A stretch of DNA of 64,000 nt from Methylobacterium sp. E-066 (GCF_022829635.1 NZ_JAKSYO010000042.1:39890-103889), one strand, 5' to 3'. Counted from the stretch's first letter, positions 17,807 to 27,230 are shown. Notes: generated from the letters alone by a model not told the origin. Numbers and translations are program-made.

Positions 17807-18481
17807 TTACGTTTCAGGCTCCGCATCCGTCTCGGGGCCGTCCGCGCGCTCGCCCCGGGCGACCTCGCGCATCGCCGAATCCGGCAGCGGGCGCTGCAGC
17901 TTGAGCGCGTCCGGGGTCGGAGCCTCGAGCCAGGCCGCCCATTCCTCCGGCTCGGTCAGCAGGACCGGCATCGCCTTCGGGTGGACCGGGCCGACGATGC
18001 CGTTGGCTTCCGTGGTCAGGAAGGAGAACAGGCGGTGCTCTTCCGCGACGCGGTCCGGGTTCTCGCGCTTGGTTCCGCGCACGCCGGTCCAGGGCCGCCA
18101 GATGCCCGCGAAGGCGAAGAGCGGCCGATCCTCATTGAGGGCGAACCATACGGGCGTCTTGCGCGGCTTGGTGTCAGCGTATTCGCTGAATGCGGTCACC
18201 GGCACGAGGCAGCGATGGGCCGGTCCGAGCCAGGGTCGCCAATGCGGGCTCGCCGCGTTGCGGACATTGGTGACGGGATGCTCGCCGAACGCCTTCGGGC
18301 CCGGGATGCCCCAGCGCATCATGGCGAGTTCCCGGCCCTCCGCCCCGTTCCAGACCACCGGCGCCATCTGGTCGGGAAAGATCGCCGGCAGCGGCGGCAG
18401 GTTGCCGGTGCGGTCGTGGGCGAGCCCGAAGGCGCGGCGCAGCTCGGCGGGGCCGGTGCGCAGGCTGTAGAGGTTGCACAT
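17807..18481 (-). CDS. SRAP-domain abasic site protein (YedK/HMCES-like)
   Basis: A 224-residue SOS-response-associated peptidase (SRAP). The catalytic cysteine is Cys2 (MCNLYSL), which forms a thiazolidine link with abasic sites in single-stranded DNA. MRWGIPGPK, the Glu-containing VTAFSEYADTKPRKTPVWF and HPKAMPVLL carry the other active-site positions. The protein is normal in length. The acidic C-terminal tail GERADGPETDAEPET is not conserved. It runs convergently to the small upstream genes. Confidence 0.92.
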   Translation of the reverse strand: MCNLYSLRTGPAELRRAFGLAHDRTGNLPPLPAIFPDQMAPVVWNGAEGRELAMMRWGIPGPKAFGEHPVTNVRNAASPHWRPWLGPAHRCLVPVTAFSEYADTKPRKTPVWFALNEDRPLFAFAGIWRPWTGVRGTKRENPDRVAEEHRLFSFLTTEANGIVGPVHPKAMPVLLTEPEEWAAWLEAPTPDALKLQRPLPDSAMREVARGERADGPETDAEPET

Positions 18482-18570
18482 GGGGCTCTCGGGCCGTCCG
18501 GGGCGTCGGGAACCGCGCCGCGAACCTGTCGGCCCCGCACGCTCCTCGCACGCGGCCGGGCCGCCCGCAA

Positions 18571-20049
18571 TCAGGCGGCGTTCTGCGCGGCCGCGCGCAA
18601 TTGCTGTGTGGCACCGTTCGCCTGCTCGGCGGATTGGGCGATGACCCCGAGACTCGCGGTGATCGCGCCGACGCCGCTGGCGGCCGTCTGCATGCTGGCC
18701 GACATCTCGCGGGTGACGGCGGATTGCTGCTCGACGGCGGTCGAGATCGCGGTCGCGACCTCGTTGAGCTTCACGATCGTGCCCTGGATCGAGCCGATCG
18801 CCTCCACGGCCCCCCGGGTCGCCTCCTGGCTCCCGGCGATCTGCGTGCCGATCTGTTCCGTGGCCCGGGCGGTCTGGTTGGCGAGTTCCTTCACCTCGGA
18901 GGCCACCACCGCGAAGCCCCGGCCGGCCTCGCCGGCGCGCGCGGCCTCGATCGTGGCGTTGAGCGCCAGCAGGTTGGTCTGCGCCGCGATGCTCTGGATC
19001 AGCGCGACGACCTCGCCGATCTGGGCCGCCGACTGGCTGAGGCCGGCGATGATCCGATGCGTCTCGCGAGCCTGGCCCACGGCCTGCCCGGAAATCTCCG
19101 AGGCCTGGACCACCTGCGCGCTGATCTCGGCGACCGAGGCCGCCAGTTCCTCGGCGCCCGAGGCGACCGTCTGGATGTCGCCGGAGACATGCGTCGATGA
19201 CTGGGCCGCCTGGCCGGCCTGATGCGAGACGCCGGAGGCGGCCTCCGCGATGGCAGCCAGGTCACGCGCGATGGCGCTCTGCAACTCGGCCCGACGCCGG
19301 CGCTCCATCACCGCGGCGGTGACGTCGGTGGCGAACTTGACGATCTTGAGCGGACGCCCGTCGCGATCGAAGATCGGGTTGTAGCTGCCTTGAATGAAGA
19401 CTTCGCGGCCGCCCTTGGCGAGGCGGCAATATTCGTCCGCCTGATACTCACCGCGCCCCAGGCTCTCCCAGAACTGCCGGTACGCGGCGCCCGCCTGGGC
19501 CTCCGGGGCGATGAACAGGCTGTGGTGGCGGCCCTGGACCTCGTCCAGCCGATACCCCATCGCAGCGAGGAAATTGTCGTTCGCGGTCAGGATCGTGCCA
19601 TCGAGTGCGAACTCGATCACCGCCTGCGACCGGTTGATCGCGGCGATCTGGCCCTCGTATCCGATGGTGCGCATCACCTGTTCGGTCACGTCGCTGGCGA
19701 ACTTGACGACCTTGATCGGCTTGCCGCCCCGGCCCAGGATCGGGTTGTAGGTCGCCTGCAGCCAGATTTCGCGGCCGCCCTTGCCGATGCGCTTGAATTC
19801 GCCGGCCTGGAATTCACCGCGCCGGAGCGCCGCCCAGAAATCGCCATAGGCCTGGCTCTCGCGGAAGGCCGGCGCGACCAGCATCCCGTGGGCCTGGCCG
19901 CGAATCTCGTCGAGGCTATAGCCGACCGCATCGAGGAAATTCTTGTTGGCCGTCAGGATCGTACCGTCGAGGGCAAATTCGATGACCGCCTGGGACCGGT
20001 CGAGTGCTTCCACACGGGCGTGAATATCTCTATTGAATAGTATGCTCAT
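18571..20049 (-). CDS. Methyl-accepting chemotaxis protein with two PAS domains
   Basis: A 492-residue soluble receptor. Two near-duplicate PAS domains lie at about residues 15-125 and 137-247, sharing [18 protein letters not shown] and the sequence YNPI; such tandem duplicates are common in oxygen/redox or heme-type aerotaxis sensors. The C-terminal half is the MCP signalling helical hairpin with the conserved tip [32 protein letters not shown]. No transmembrane segment is visible, so it should be cytoplasmic. The ligand is unknown. Confidence 0.93.
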   Translation of the reverse strand: MSILFNRDIHARVEALDRSQAVIEFALDGTILTANKNFLDAVGYSLDEIRGQAHGMLVAPAFRESQAYGDFWAALRRGEFQAGEFKRIGKGGREIWLQATYNPILGRGGKPIKVVKFASDVTEQVMRTIGYEGQIAAINRSQAVIEFALDGTILTANDNFLAAMGYRLDEVQGRHHSLFIAPEAQAGAAYRQFWESLGRGEYQADEYCRLAKGGREVFIQGSYNPIFDRDGRPLKIVKFATDVTAAVMERRRRAELQSAIARDLAAIAEAASGVSHQAGQAAQSSTHVSGDIQTVASGAEELAASVAEISAQVVQASEISGQAVGQARETHRIIAGLSQSAAQIGEVVALIQSIAAQTNLLALNATIEAARAGEAGRGFAVVASEVKELANQTARATEQIGTQIAGSQEATRGAVEAIGSIQGTIVKLNEVATAISTAVEQQSAVTREMSASMQTAASGVGAITASLGVIAQSAEQANGATQQLRAAAQNAA

Positions 20050-20418
20050 CGGTCGTCAAATCCTCGTAGAATATCTCAACCGCTATGAAACTGATCCCGG
20101 ACGAACCGAACGTCTGAGGAGAGAAGATGAAATTTTTGCCCTTAATAAAGATTTAAAACCAAGATGCAAATTTAGCACATTTGTTTCATTCTGTTTCCGG
20201 GGCCCTGAAATAACGGCGCCATATTGTATTCGTTGAAACGATCGATTGTCAAAATTTGAAGACATCGAGTGGGTGTAAATGGCGGTTACACGCCCTCGAT
20301 CTGCCCATGTTCAGGCAATGAGCCTTGCCGAGACTGATATTCGCCCCGTCGGCTCGGGGAGACGAACACGTTCAAGCTCCGGGCCGCACCGACAAGCGGC
20401 CCGGATTCTTTGCTTATC
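20050..20418. other. AT-richer intergenic region upstream of the MCP
   Basis: A 369-base stretch with notably lower GC than its surroundings (for example AAATTTTTGCCC and AATAAAGATTTAAAACC at 20128-20165). It contains the promoter region of the MCP gene and, at its right end, a hairpin that could terminate the next gene. No gene, tRNA or insertion element was recognised in it. Confidence 0.5.
20379..20404 (-). terminator. Hairpin downstream of the yellow/MRJP-like gene
   Basis: A perfect 9-base stem (CCGGGCCGC / GCGGCCCGG) with an 8-base loop lies 14 bases downstream of the end of the minus-strand gene at 20419. The run after it on the minus strand lacks a clear U tract, so termination is plausible but not certain. 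Confidence 0.45.
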
Positions 20419-21600
20419 TCAGCGCGGCGCAGCCGTCGGCTTGAAGCTCCACAGCTCGGTCGGCAGGGCGATCGGAGCGCCCTCCTTGTAGAAGGCGGAA
20501 TCCTGAATGTGTGAGGTCGTGACGTAGACCGTCCCGTCCGGGCCCTGGCTGAACGTGTCCGGCCAGCGCAGCCGCGGATCCTGCACCAGCGTGGTCAGGC
20601 CGGACTCCTTGGCCGCGAGGTCGCGGACCTTGATCGAATCGTCCTGCGGCGAGGTCACGTACATGCGGCCGCCGTCGCGGTCGATGAGCAGCCCGTCGGC
20701 CGGTCCGTTCTCGCCCACCGAGGCGATCTTGCCGGTCAGGCTCTTGTCGGCCAGCGTCTCCGGCACGAGGGCCGCCGTGACCCAGCCGGTGAGCGCGTCG
20801 GTGGGCAGGCTGTAGAGCGTCTTGCCCTTGATCGCCTGCCAGTAGAGCGTCTTGCCGTCCGGCGCGAGGGCGATGCCGTCGGCCGAGAACTCGACGCCGC
20901 GCCCGTCCGGCCGCCGCAGGGGCTTGCCATCATAGGTCACCGTCACGGCGGTGTCGGGCATGGTCGCGGGCACGCCCGCCAGCAGCCTCTTGGCCTTGCC
21001 CGAATCGATGTCGACCACCACCAGCGCGCCCTCGGCGCCGGAATCGGTAAGGTAGGCGGTCTTGCCGTCGGGCGAGATTCGCACGTCGTTCAGGTAGGAG
21101 CCCTGTGGGGCGACCAGAGGATCGAACGCGATCGTCTTCGCCACCGTGTTGGTCTTCAGGTCGATCGCCACGAGCTTCGGGCCGTCCTTGACGACGGCCG
21201 CCATGGCGGGGGCGGCGGCATCGACCACCCAGAGCCGACCGTGCCGGTCGGCGACCACGCTCTGCACGCAGACGAAATGGGTCTTGGGGTCGACCTCGTC
21301 CTTGCGGGCGTTGCGCCAGGCATTCCACTCCGCATCGGGGTAGGGGACCGGCTTGCCGTCCTTCAGCTCCGCCACCGAGACCGGGGCATCCTCGGTCCAG
21401 CGCGGGAAGTTCACGAAGATCCGGCCGTCCTGCGCCACGGTCACGCCGGTGACCTGATGCTGGAAGCGCGCGACCTGGGTCAGCGCCGCGGATCCGGCCG
21501 GCGGCGGCGATGTCGCGGCCACGGGCTCCTGCGCCAGGGCCGGCCCGGCGAGCGTTGAAAGGAGGAGAGGCAGCAGAGTACGGGCGGCCGGCATCGTCAT
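20419..21600 (-). CDS. Exported yellow/major royal jelly-like protein (beta-propeller)
   Basis: A 393-residue protein with a signal peptide (RTLLPLLLSTLAGPALA, cleavage before QEP). The remainder resembles the MRJP/yellow family of six-bladed beta-propellers (VTGVTVAQDGRIFVNFPRW, LWVVDAA, YLNDVRISPDGKTAYLTDSG, ADGIALAPDGKTLYW). Bacterial members are exported; some insect members have dopachrome-conversion activity, while bacterial substrates are mostly unknown. It starts at ATG and is followed on the same strand by a zinc-type alcohol dehydrogenase. Confidence 0.86.
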   Translation of the reverse strand: MTMPAARTLLPLLLSTLAGPALAQEPVAATSPPPAGSAALTQVARFQHQVTGVTVAQDGRIFVNFPRWTEDAPVSVAELKDGKPVPYPDAEWNAWRNARKDEVDPKTHFVCVQSVVADRHGRLWVVDAAAPAMAAVVKDGPKLVAIDLKTNTVAKTIAFDPLVAPQGSYLNDVRISPDGKTAYLTDSGAEGALVVVDIDSGKAKRLLAGVPATMPDTAVTVTYDGKPLRRPDGRGVEFSADGIALAPDGKTLYWQAIKGKTLYSLPTDALTGWVTAALVPETLADKSLTGKIASVGENGPADGLLIDRDGGRMYVTSPQDDSIKVRDLAAKESGLTTLVQDPRLRWPDTFSQGPDGTVYVTTSHIQDSAFYKEGAPIALPTELWSFKPTAAPR

Positions 21601-21695
21601 ACGGGATCAATCCTGGGCTACAGCGACAGCAGTCAAAGCCCCGGTCCTCGAAGACCGGGGCATCGGAAGTGGCGTCAAACGCACCGCACGCGAAC

Positions 21696-22871
21696 TCAGT
21701 TCGGGTGGAAGACGACCTTCACGCAGCCATCGGCCTTGTCGCGGAACGTCTTGTAGAGATCCGGGCCGTCCGCGAGGTTGGTCGAGCGGTGGGTGATCAT
21801 CGACGTCATGTCGAACTTGCCCTCCTGGATCAGCTTGGTCAGCGTCTCCAGGTAGCGCTTCACGTGGGTCTGCCCGCTCTTGAGGGTTAGGCCCTTCTGG
21901 ACGATCGAGCCCATGTTGACCGGCACCGGGCCGCCATAGACGCCCGGCACCGAGACGATGCCGCACGGCCGCACCGCCTTGATCGCCTCGGCCAGCGCGT
22001 AGGGCCGCTCGGTGGAGGTCAGCTTCTCCTGCAGGGTCGAGAGCACGCCGGTGAGGCCGCCATGGCCGGCGCTGGCCTCCATGCCGACGCAGTCGATCAC
22101 GCCGTCGGCGCCCTGGCCCTTGCTGATCTCCTTGATCCGCTCGAACACGTCCTCGTTCATGAAGTCGATGACGTCGGTGGCGCCGGATTTTTTGGCGAGG
22201 GCCAAGCGCTCGGGCACCGTGTCGATGGCGATGATGCGCCCGGCACCCATGATCTTGGCCGACTGGATCGCGAACAGGCCGACCGGTCCCGCACCCCAGA
22301 TCGCGATGATCTCTCCGCCCTGGATCTCGCAATGCTCGGCGCCCTGCCAGCCGGTGGGCAGGATGTCGGTGAGGAACAGGACCGACTCGTCGTCCATGCC
22401 GTCCGGCACCTTCATGGGCGCCACGTCGGCCATGGGGACGCGCACGTACTCGGCCTGGCCACCGGCATAGCCGCCGGTGAGGTGCGAGTAGCCGAACAGG
22501 CCCGCGGTCGGGTAGCCGAACTGCGCGGCTGCCATCGCGCCGTTGCGGTTCGAGCGCTCGCAGACCGAGTAATTGCCGAGCTTGCACTGCCGACAGGCGC
22601 CGCAATTGATGTTGAACGGGACGACGATGCGGTCGCCCTTCCGGAACTTGGTGAAGCCCTGGCCGACCTCGATCACCTCGCCCATGAACTCGTGGCCGAG
22701 CACGTCGCCGGATTCCATGGTCGGCATCTGGCCGTCCATCAGGTGGAGATCCGAGCCGCAGATGGCGCAGCTCGTCACCTTGATGATCACGTCGCGGGCA
22801 TCCTCGATCACCGGATCCGGGACCGTGTCGCAGCGGATGTCGTTCTTGCCGTGCCAGCAGAGTGCCTTCAT
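21696..22871 (-). CDS. Zinc-dependent alcohol dehydrogenase, glutathione-independent formaldehyde dehydrogenase-like
   Basis: A 391-residue medium-chain dehydrogenase. The catalytic zinc residues are in CAICGSDLHL and LGHEF, and the structural zinc cysteines in NCGACRQCKLGNYSVC. The nucleotide motif is AIWGAGPVGLFA. The overall sequence resembles glutathione-independent formaldehyde/aldehyde dehydrogenases and related zinc ADHs common in methylotrophs. GGAG lies upstream of the ATG at 22871, which was chosen over a longer upstream frame. The true substrate cannot be read from the sequence. Confidence 0.9.
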   Translation of the reverse strand: MKALCWHGKNDIRCDTVPDPVIEDARDVIIKVTSCAICGSDLHLMDGQMPTMESGDVLGHEFMGEVIEVGQGFTKFRKGDRIVVPFNINCGACRQCKLGNYSVCERSNRNGAMAAAQFGYPTAGLFGYSHLTGGYAGGQAEYVRVPMADVAPMKVPDGMDDESVLFLTDILPTGWQGAEHCEIQGGEIIAIWGAGPVGLFAIQSAKIMGAGRIIAIDTVPERLALAKKSGATDVIDFMNEDVFERIKEISKGQGADGVIDCVGMEASAGHGGLTGVLSTLQEKLTSTERPYALAEAIKAVRPCGIVSVPGVYGGPVPVNMGSIVQKGLTLKSGQTHVKRYLETLTKLIQEGKFDMTSMITHRSTNLADGPDLYKTFRDKADGCVKVVFHPN

Positions 22872-23220
22872 GGCGTCGGTTCTCCAGATGGGGGAAGCAG
22901 AGCCGCGGGACGCGGCCTCGCCAGGGCAAGTCCCCGGCCGTCCAGTCAAGTTCCGGTGAGGCGATGCGCGGGGCCAAGCCGCTCGCGACGTCACCTGTCA
23001 GGCAAGACCTGCCTCGCGATCCGGTTCCCGCGGCATTCCGAACCGCCGGTCTGCGCCGGCAACGGGCAAGGGCAGTCGAAACGCGGGGGGAACCGAGGCC
23101 CGACCTCGGCGGGTTATCGACCACCCATCCCGAGCATGCCGGCGCCGCGATGGCAGCCTTTCGACGGCCGGCGACAGCCGACGCTGCTCGTCCTTCCGAA
23201 TGTTCCGTATCCGAGGTTTC
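22872..23220. other. Divergent promoter region between the ADH and OYE genes
   Basis: The 349 bases between the divergently transcribed zinc alcohol dehydrogenase and Old Yellow Enzyme genes are GC-rich. Several open frames cross the region but none has a recognisable family or ribosome site. A shared or divergent promoter is expected; I see no clear -10/-35 pair, tRNA or repeat. Confidence 0.4.
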
Positions 23221-24333
23221 ATGCCGACCAGCCCGATCCTTCAGCCCGTCACCATCGGCGACCTGACCCTCAAGAACCGGGTGGTGATGGCGCCGCTCAC
23301 CCGCAGCCGCTCCAACACCGAGGGCGTGCCGCCGGATTTCGCCGCCGATTATTACGGGCAGCGGGCCAATGCCGGCCTGATCATTTCAGAGGCGACCAAC
23401 ATCTCACCCCAAGGGGTCGGCTACGCCTACACGCCGGGGATCTGGTCCGATGCGCAGGTCGAGAGCTGGTCGCGGATCGTGAAGACGATCCATGCCAATG
23501 ACGGGCTGATCTTCCTGCAGCTCTGGCATACCGGCCGGATCTCGCATCCCGAGCTTCAGCCCGGCGGCGCGCTCCCGGTCTCGGCCTCCGCGATCAAGCC
23601 CGAGGGGACCGCGTTCACGCAGGACGGCATGAAGCCCCACGTGACGCCCCGGGCGCTCGAGACCGACGAGATCCCGGGGATCGTCGCCGATTACCGGCGC
23701 GCGGCCGAGAACGCCAAGCGGGCGGGTTTCGACGGCGTCGAGATCCACTCGGCCAACAATTACCTGCTGGAGCAGTTCGTCCGCGATTCCACCAATAGGC
23801 GCACCGACCGCTATGGCGGTTCGATCGAGAACCGACTGCGCTTTCCCCTGGAGGTGGTCCGCGCGGTCACCGAGGTCTGGGGCGGAGGCGCCCGGGTCGG
23901 CATTCGTCTGTCTCCCGCGACCACCCAGCCCGGCGAGACGCCGCTCGATTCCGATCCGCACGCCACCTACGGCGCCTATGTCGATGCTTTGAACGGCTTC
24001 AACCTGCTCTACGTCCACACGATCGAGGGCGTGACCCAGCAGACCCGCGACGTGCCGGACGGCGTCGACTTCCTCGACCTGCGCCGCCGGTTCAAGGGCG
24101 CCTATATCGGCAACAACCAGCTCACCCTGGATCTCGCCGAGACGGAACTGGCCGAAGGCCGGGCCGACCTGTTCAGCTTCGGCCGGCCCTACATCGCCAA
24201 CCCCGACCTCGTCGGCCGCCTCGCCAGCGGCGCGCCCTTGGCCGAGGCGCCGAAGCCCTATTGGTACGGCGGCGGCGCCAACGGCTATTCCGACTGGCCG
24301 GGGATGAACGGGCCGGTGGCGGTTCGGCGTTGA
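23221..24333 (+). CDS. Old Yellow Enzyme family ene-reductase (N-ethylmaleimide reductase-like)
   Basis: A 370-residue FMN flavoprotein of the OYE family, TIM-barrel fold: NRVVMAPLTRSRS at the N-terminus, FLQLWHTGRISHPELQPGG, GFDGVEIHSANNYLLEQFVRDSTNRRTDRYGGSIENR, and FSFGRPYIANPDLV at the C-terminus. NemA-type enzymes reduce activated alkenes, nitrate esters and maleimides. The ATG at 23221 is chosen; an in-frame start 21 bases upstream lengthens it. It is divergent from the zinc ADH, hinting at a shared detoxification regulation. Confidence 0.93.
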   Translation: MPTSPILQPVTIGDLTLKNRVVMAPLTRSRSNTEGVPPDFAADYYGQRANAGLIISEATNISPQGVGYAYTPGIWSDAQVESWSRIVKTIHANDGLIFLQLWHTGRISHPELQPGGALPVSASAIKPEGTAFTQDGMKPHVTPRALETDEIPGIVADYRRAAENAKRAGFDGVEIHSANNYLLEQFVRDSTNRRTDRYGGSIENRLRFPLEVVRAVTEVWGGGARVGIRLSPATTQPGETPLDSDPHATYGAYVDALNGFNLLYVHTIEGVTQQTRDVPDGVDFLDLRRRFKGAYIGNNQLTLDLAETELAEGRADLFSFGRPYIANPDLVGRLASGAPLAEAPKPYWYGGGANGYSDWPGMNGPVAVRR

Positions 24334-24398
24334 CGGGGCGGGATGTGCGATCCGGCGGGGCGCTGCGCTTCGCCGGGCGTGCGCGTTAAACCTGTGAA

Positions 24399-24414
24399 TG
24401 TTTCACGGGAAACA
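24399..24414 (+). promoter_or_regulatory. parS-like 16-base palindrome
   Basis: TGTTTCACGGGAAACA differs at one central position from the ParB recognition consensus TGTTTCACGTGAAACA, which is conserved across most bacteria, and is otherwise palindromic (extended by A/T on both sides). It lies 65 bases after the OYE gene. It could be a chromosomal parS site or a chance near match. No parA or parB gene is in this window. Confidence 0.4.
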
Positions 24415-24518
24415 TTTTCGTCTTCACCCCTTGGCAATCAATTTGGTCGCCCGGAAACCGGATTTCGGCGTCTCCCACAAGTCCGCGCCGCAACGCGTCG
24501 CGTGAGATCACTTGGCAA

Positions 24519-24941
24519 TCAGACGACCTTCAGTGACAGCGTCCCGCGGCGTTCGTCCGTCGCGGGACGCAGGGTGATCTCCACGTCATCGCCGAGCGCG
24601 CGCATGAATTCCAGCATGCGTTCGAGGGAGAAGCCCAGGACCCGCCCCCGGAGCAGGTTCGACACGTCCGGTTGCTTGGCCCCAATGACAGCGGCGAGTT
24701 CGCCCTGAGTCAGCTTCCGCCGCTCCATTTCCGCCCGCAGACGCATGACGATGCGGGCCTTCAGCGCCTCGTCTTCAGGTGCCGGAAGGTCGAGATCCGC
24801 GAAGACGTTGCCGCTGCTGATCTCGAACGTCATCGCCTCATCCTGCCCGTGCGGATTGGAGGAGCCACCGGACTTCTCGGCCGCTCTGCCCGTCGAGCCG
24901 ACCTTGGAGGATCTTGCGATGCGCGTGAGCGAGTCAGGCAT
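24519..24941 (-). CDS. XRE-family antitoxin of a HigBA-like pair
   Basis: A 140-residue protein with a C-terminal helix-turn-helix of the XRE/HigA type (RLRAEMERRKLTQGELAAVIGAKQPDVSNLLRGRVLGFSLERMLEFMRALG). The first 60 residues are polar and probably disordered. It lies 83 bases downstream of the RelE-like toxin gene on the same strand, giving the toxin-first order typical of HigBA. It would repress the pair through the operator ahead of the toxin. AGAGGAG precedes the ATG; a start 36 codons later is an alternative. Confidence 0.85.
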   Translation of the reverse strand: MPDSLTRIARSSKVGSTGRAAEKSGGSSNPHGQDEAMTFEISSGNVFADLDLPAPEDEALKARIVMRLRAEMERRKLTQGELAAVIGAKQPDVSNLLRGRVLGFSLERMLEFMRALGDDVEITLRPATDERRGTLSLKVV

Positions 24942-25024
24942 GGTGGGTGGCTCCTCTTTAGTATTGGACGACGAAGATGTTTGGCCGAAGGGGCATCCTT
25001 CCCCGCACAGCCTACGCCGATGAT

Positions 25025-25402
25025 TCAGCCGGCATTCTCGATCGTCGTCCTCTTCCTGTGATCTTCCCTGGCGGCGGCGAGCCGTTTCCGGATCCGGTCC
25101 AAGTCCACCTGTGCCGTCTTTCGACCGGTGATCGACTTCTTCTGGAAGACGTCCAGCACGTACACGAAGCCTGCCAGCTTGACCGTGTAGACGGCTCGAA
25201 AGGTATCGCCGTCGAAATTGGTCACGACCTCGACGGCTTCGATCCCCTTCAGCGGTTTCGCGTTGGGATGCTTGCCGCCCTGCTCAGCGTCGGCGATCGC
25301 CTGACCGAATTCACGCCGTACCGCGGCCGGCATTTCACGAATGTCGCGCCGCGATGAGGCGACCCAGATAACGATGCGCTGCGGAGCACCAGCATCCGGC
25401 AT
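25025..25402 (-). CDS. RelE/HigB-family toxin (phage Gp49-like)
   Basis: A 125-residue protein of the phage Gp49/HigB toxin family: VIWVASSRRDIREMPAAVRREFGQAIADAEQGG, HPNAKPLKGIEAVEVVTNFDGDTFRAVYTVKLAGFVYVLDVFQKKSITGRKT. The last segment, with FQKKS, is typical of this family. Family members cleave mRNA at the ribosome. The start is fixed at ATG 25402 because an upstream TTG in phase lies inside the operator palindrome, and AGGAAA sits just before the ATG. Confidence 0.87.
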   Translation of the reverse strand: MPDAGAPQRIVIWVASSRRDIREMPAAVRREFGQAIADAEQGGKHPNAKPLKGIEAVEVVTNFDGDTFRAVYTVKLAGFVYVLDVFQKKSITGRKTAQVDLDRIRKRLAAAREDHRKRTTIENAG

Positions 25403-25406
25403 GGCG

Positions 25407-25452
25407 TTTCCTATAGTCAAACGACTATAGGAAATTCGGTTCCGCTTGACAA
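25407..25452 (-). promoter_or_regulatory. Promoter and operator of the HigBA-like pair
   Basis: Read on the minus strand, TTGTCA (25447-25452) and TATAGT (25424-25429) are separated by 17 bases, close to the sigma-70 consensus. Overlapping the -10 is a perfect palindrome with 12-base arms: TTTCCTATAGTC, spacer AAAC, GACTATAGGAAA (25407-25434). The right arm also supplies the AGGAAA ribosome site before the toxin ATG. This is the expected site of autorepression by the XRE antitoxin. Confidence 0.78.
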
Positions 25453-25465
25453 GCTCGTTTCGGTC

Positions 25466-26794
25466 TCACGCCGACTGCGCCAAAGGCACCGCTGCGCCCG
25501 TACCATCGCGGCGTACCAAGCCGGAGCGGCCGAGATCATCGATCGCGCCCAAAATCCCGGCCATCGCATCCCGCGCCGTGAATGCCTCCTGCAACGCACC
25601 GGCTCGTTGCCGGAAGCTCGGCTCGTCGAGCACCCGTGTCACCGCCGTCCGTAGAGCGTCGGGACTCGGTGTGTTGGTGGCGAGGTTGAGGCCGGCGCCC
25701 GACCAGCCGATGCGGGCGTTCACCTCCGCCTTGTCCTCGGTCAGACCGGCCGAGACGATCGGCACGCCGTTCGCCAGGGCCTGAGAGACGCTGCCGTAGC
25801 CGCCATTGGTGACGAGCACGCTGACGCGAGGCAGCAATTCGCGGAACGGCAGGAACCTCGCCGCCCGGGTGTTGGCCGGGATCGGCCCCCGCAGCGCCTC
25901 GACCGCCCGCCCACCCGTGGTGGCCAGGACCAGCAGATCGTCCCGGTCGGCAAGGGCGGTGAGCGTCGGCTCGACCAGATCGCCGAAATCCGCGTTGGCA
26001 AGGGTGCCTTGCGTGACCAGGACGACGGGCTTGCCCAGGGCGTTGGCCTGTTCGAGCTCGGGCCACCAATCCGGCAGGGGCGCGGGCGGGGCCGGGGGCT
26101 GGAGCAGCCCGATGAAGCGGACGCCCGGGGGCAGAGCACCGTAATCGTACTCGAAGCCCGGCACGGTCGGCTGGAGGAACAGGTCCGGCAGCACCACGAT
26201 CGAGTGCGGCAGGGAGGCCGGTAACGGCGGCACGCCCAGCCGGGCGAGCTGAGCGTCGGCATAGGCCCGAACCGGGTTGGTGAAGCCCGCATCCATCCCG
26301 GCCTTCAAGGCGGCGTAGCGGGCGAGCTCGGCCTGGTCGCGGGCCGGGGGCAGGCCGAGACCGATCGGGGCATGGTCCGGCCGATCGAGGAACAGGAAGC
26401 TGATATTGGCAGTCACGATCGGGGGCCGCGGCGCGGAATCGAGGAGCAGCGGCAGCACCCCGAGGAACATGCTGCCGGCGACGATCACGTCCGGCGCATC
26501 CGCGGCGATCAGGGCCCGCAGGGCGGCGGTCTGAACCGGCATCGGATCGATGAAGCGCCGCTCGAACTCGCGCCGGAAGCGTTCCGGGCCGGCCGGCAGC
26601 GTCGTCTCGAGAAATCCGGCGGACTCGTTGTCCGCGTAGGGCGCGAAGCGCAGGCCCGCCGCCTCGACCTTCGCCTGGAACGCCGGATCGGTGAGCACGA
26701 TCACGTCGTCACCCCGGGCGGCGGCGGCGCGACCGATGGCGAGCATCGGGTTCACGTGGCCAGTGAGCGGCGTCGCGGCGATCAGGATCTTCAT
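25466..26794 (-). CDS. UGT/MGT-type glycosyltransferase
   Basis: A 442-residue GT-B fold enzyme of the bacterial UDP-glycosyltransferase (MGT-like) type. The N-terminus MKILIAATPLTGHVNPMLAIGRAAAARGDDVIVLT is the acceptor-domain signature, and the C-terminal half holds PVVLVTQGTLAN, LPFRELLPRVSVLVTNGGYGSVSQALANGVPIV, the nucleotide-sugar binding part. It ends with a proline-poor helical tail. The MKILI start is supported by GAGGAG; the open frame extends upstream. The acceptor (natural product, lipid or toxin) cannot be deduced. Confidence 0.88.
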   Translation of the reverse strand: MKILIAATPLTGHVNPMLAIGRAAAARGDDVIVLTDPAFQAKVEAAGLRFAPYADNESAGFLETTLPAGPERFRREFERRFIDPMPVQTAALRALIAADAPDVIVAGSMFLGVLPLLLDSAPRPPIVTANISFLFLDRPDHAPIGLGLPPARDQAELARYAALKAGMDAGFTNPVRAYADAQLARLGVPPLPASLPHSIVVLPDLFLQPTVPGFEYDYGALPPGVRFIGLLQPPAPPAPLPDWWPELEQANALGKPVVLVTQGTLANADFGDLVEPTLTALADRDDLLVLATTGGRAVEALRGPIPANTRAARFLPFRELLPRVSVLVTNGGYGSVSQALANGVPIVSAGLTEDKAEVNARIGWSGAGLNLATNTPSPDALRTAVTRVLDEPSFRQRAGALQEAFTARDAMAGILGAIDDLGRSGLVRRDGTGAAVPLAQSA

Positions 26795-27230
26795 GGCGGT
26801 CTCCTCGGACGATGCCGGCCGTGCTCCGTCGTCTGGAGCCGGCATCCCGCGGGCGGACGTGGTCCGGCCCAAGCGGTCTATGAAGGAGAATCGCCTGTGG
26901 ACCGGCCGAGTTACCGCAAGGCGCCCGGCTTCGTGCGGCAGCACACAAATCCGGCTCCTCCTGCGTCCCGGCGGAGGAGGTGAGACGGGTCTGCGCCGTC
27001 TCACCCGTCGCGTCCCAGACCTTGGCTGTCAGCGCCCACAAGTCGCTTTAATAGTTAATAGCGCTGAACACGCAATAATTCAGTAGAAACCCGAAGTTGA
27101 CCTGCGCGTCGACGCGCCAACATATCAGTTTCTATTGATGGCCCCAATAACTTGGTTAGCGCCATTCAATGCCGAGCTGCCTATTCAGGATCCGCGTGCC
27201 GTGACGTCAAGAATCGGGGTGGAGGGGGCA
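26795..27230. other. Intergenic region before the exosortase unit
   Basis: The 436 bases between the divergent glycosyltransferase and the exosortase substrate gene include an AT-rich part around 27047-27160 (GCTTTAATAGTTAATAGCGC). It probably holds divergent promoters. A frame continuous with the substrate gene starts at 27135, but its first 32 codons do not look like a signal peptide. No repeat, tRNA or other gene was seen. Confidence 0.4.
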
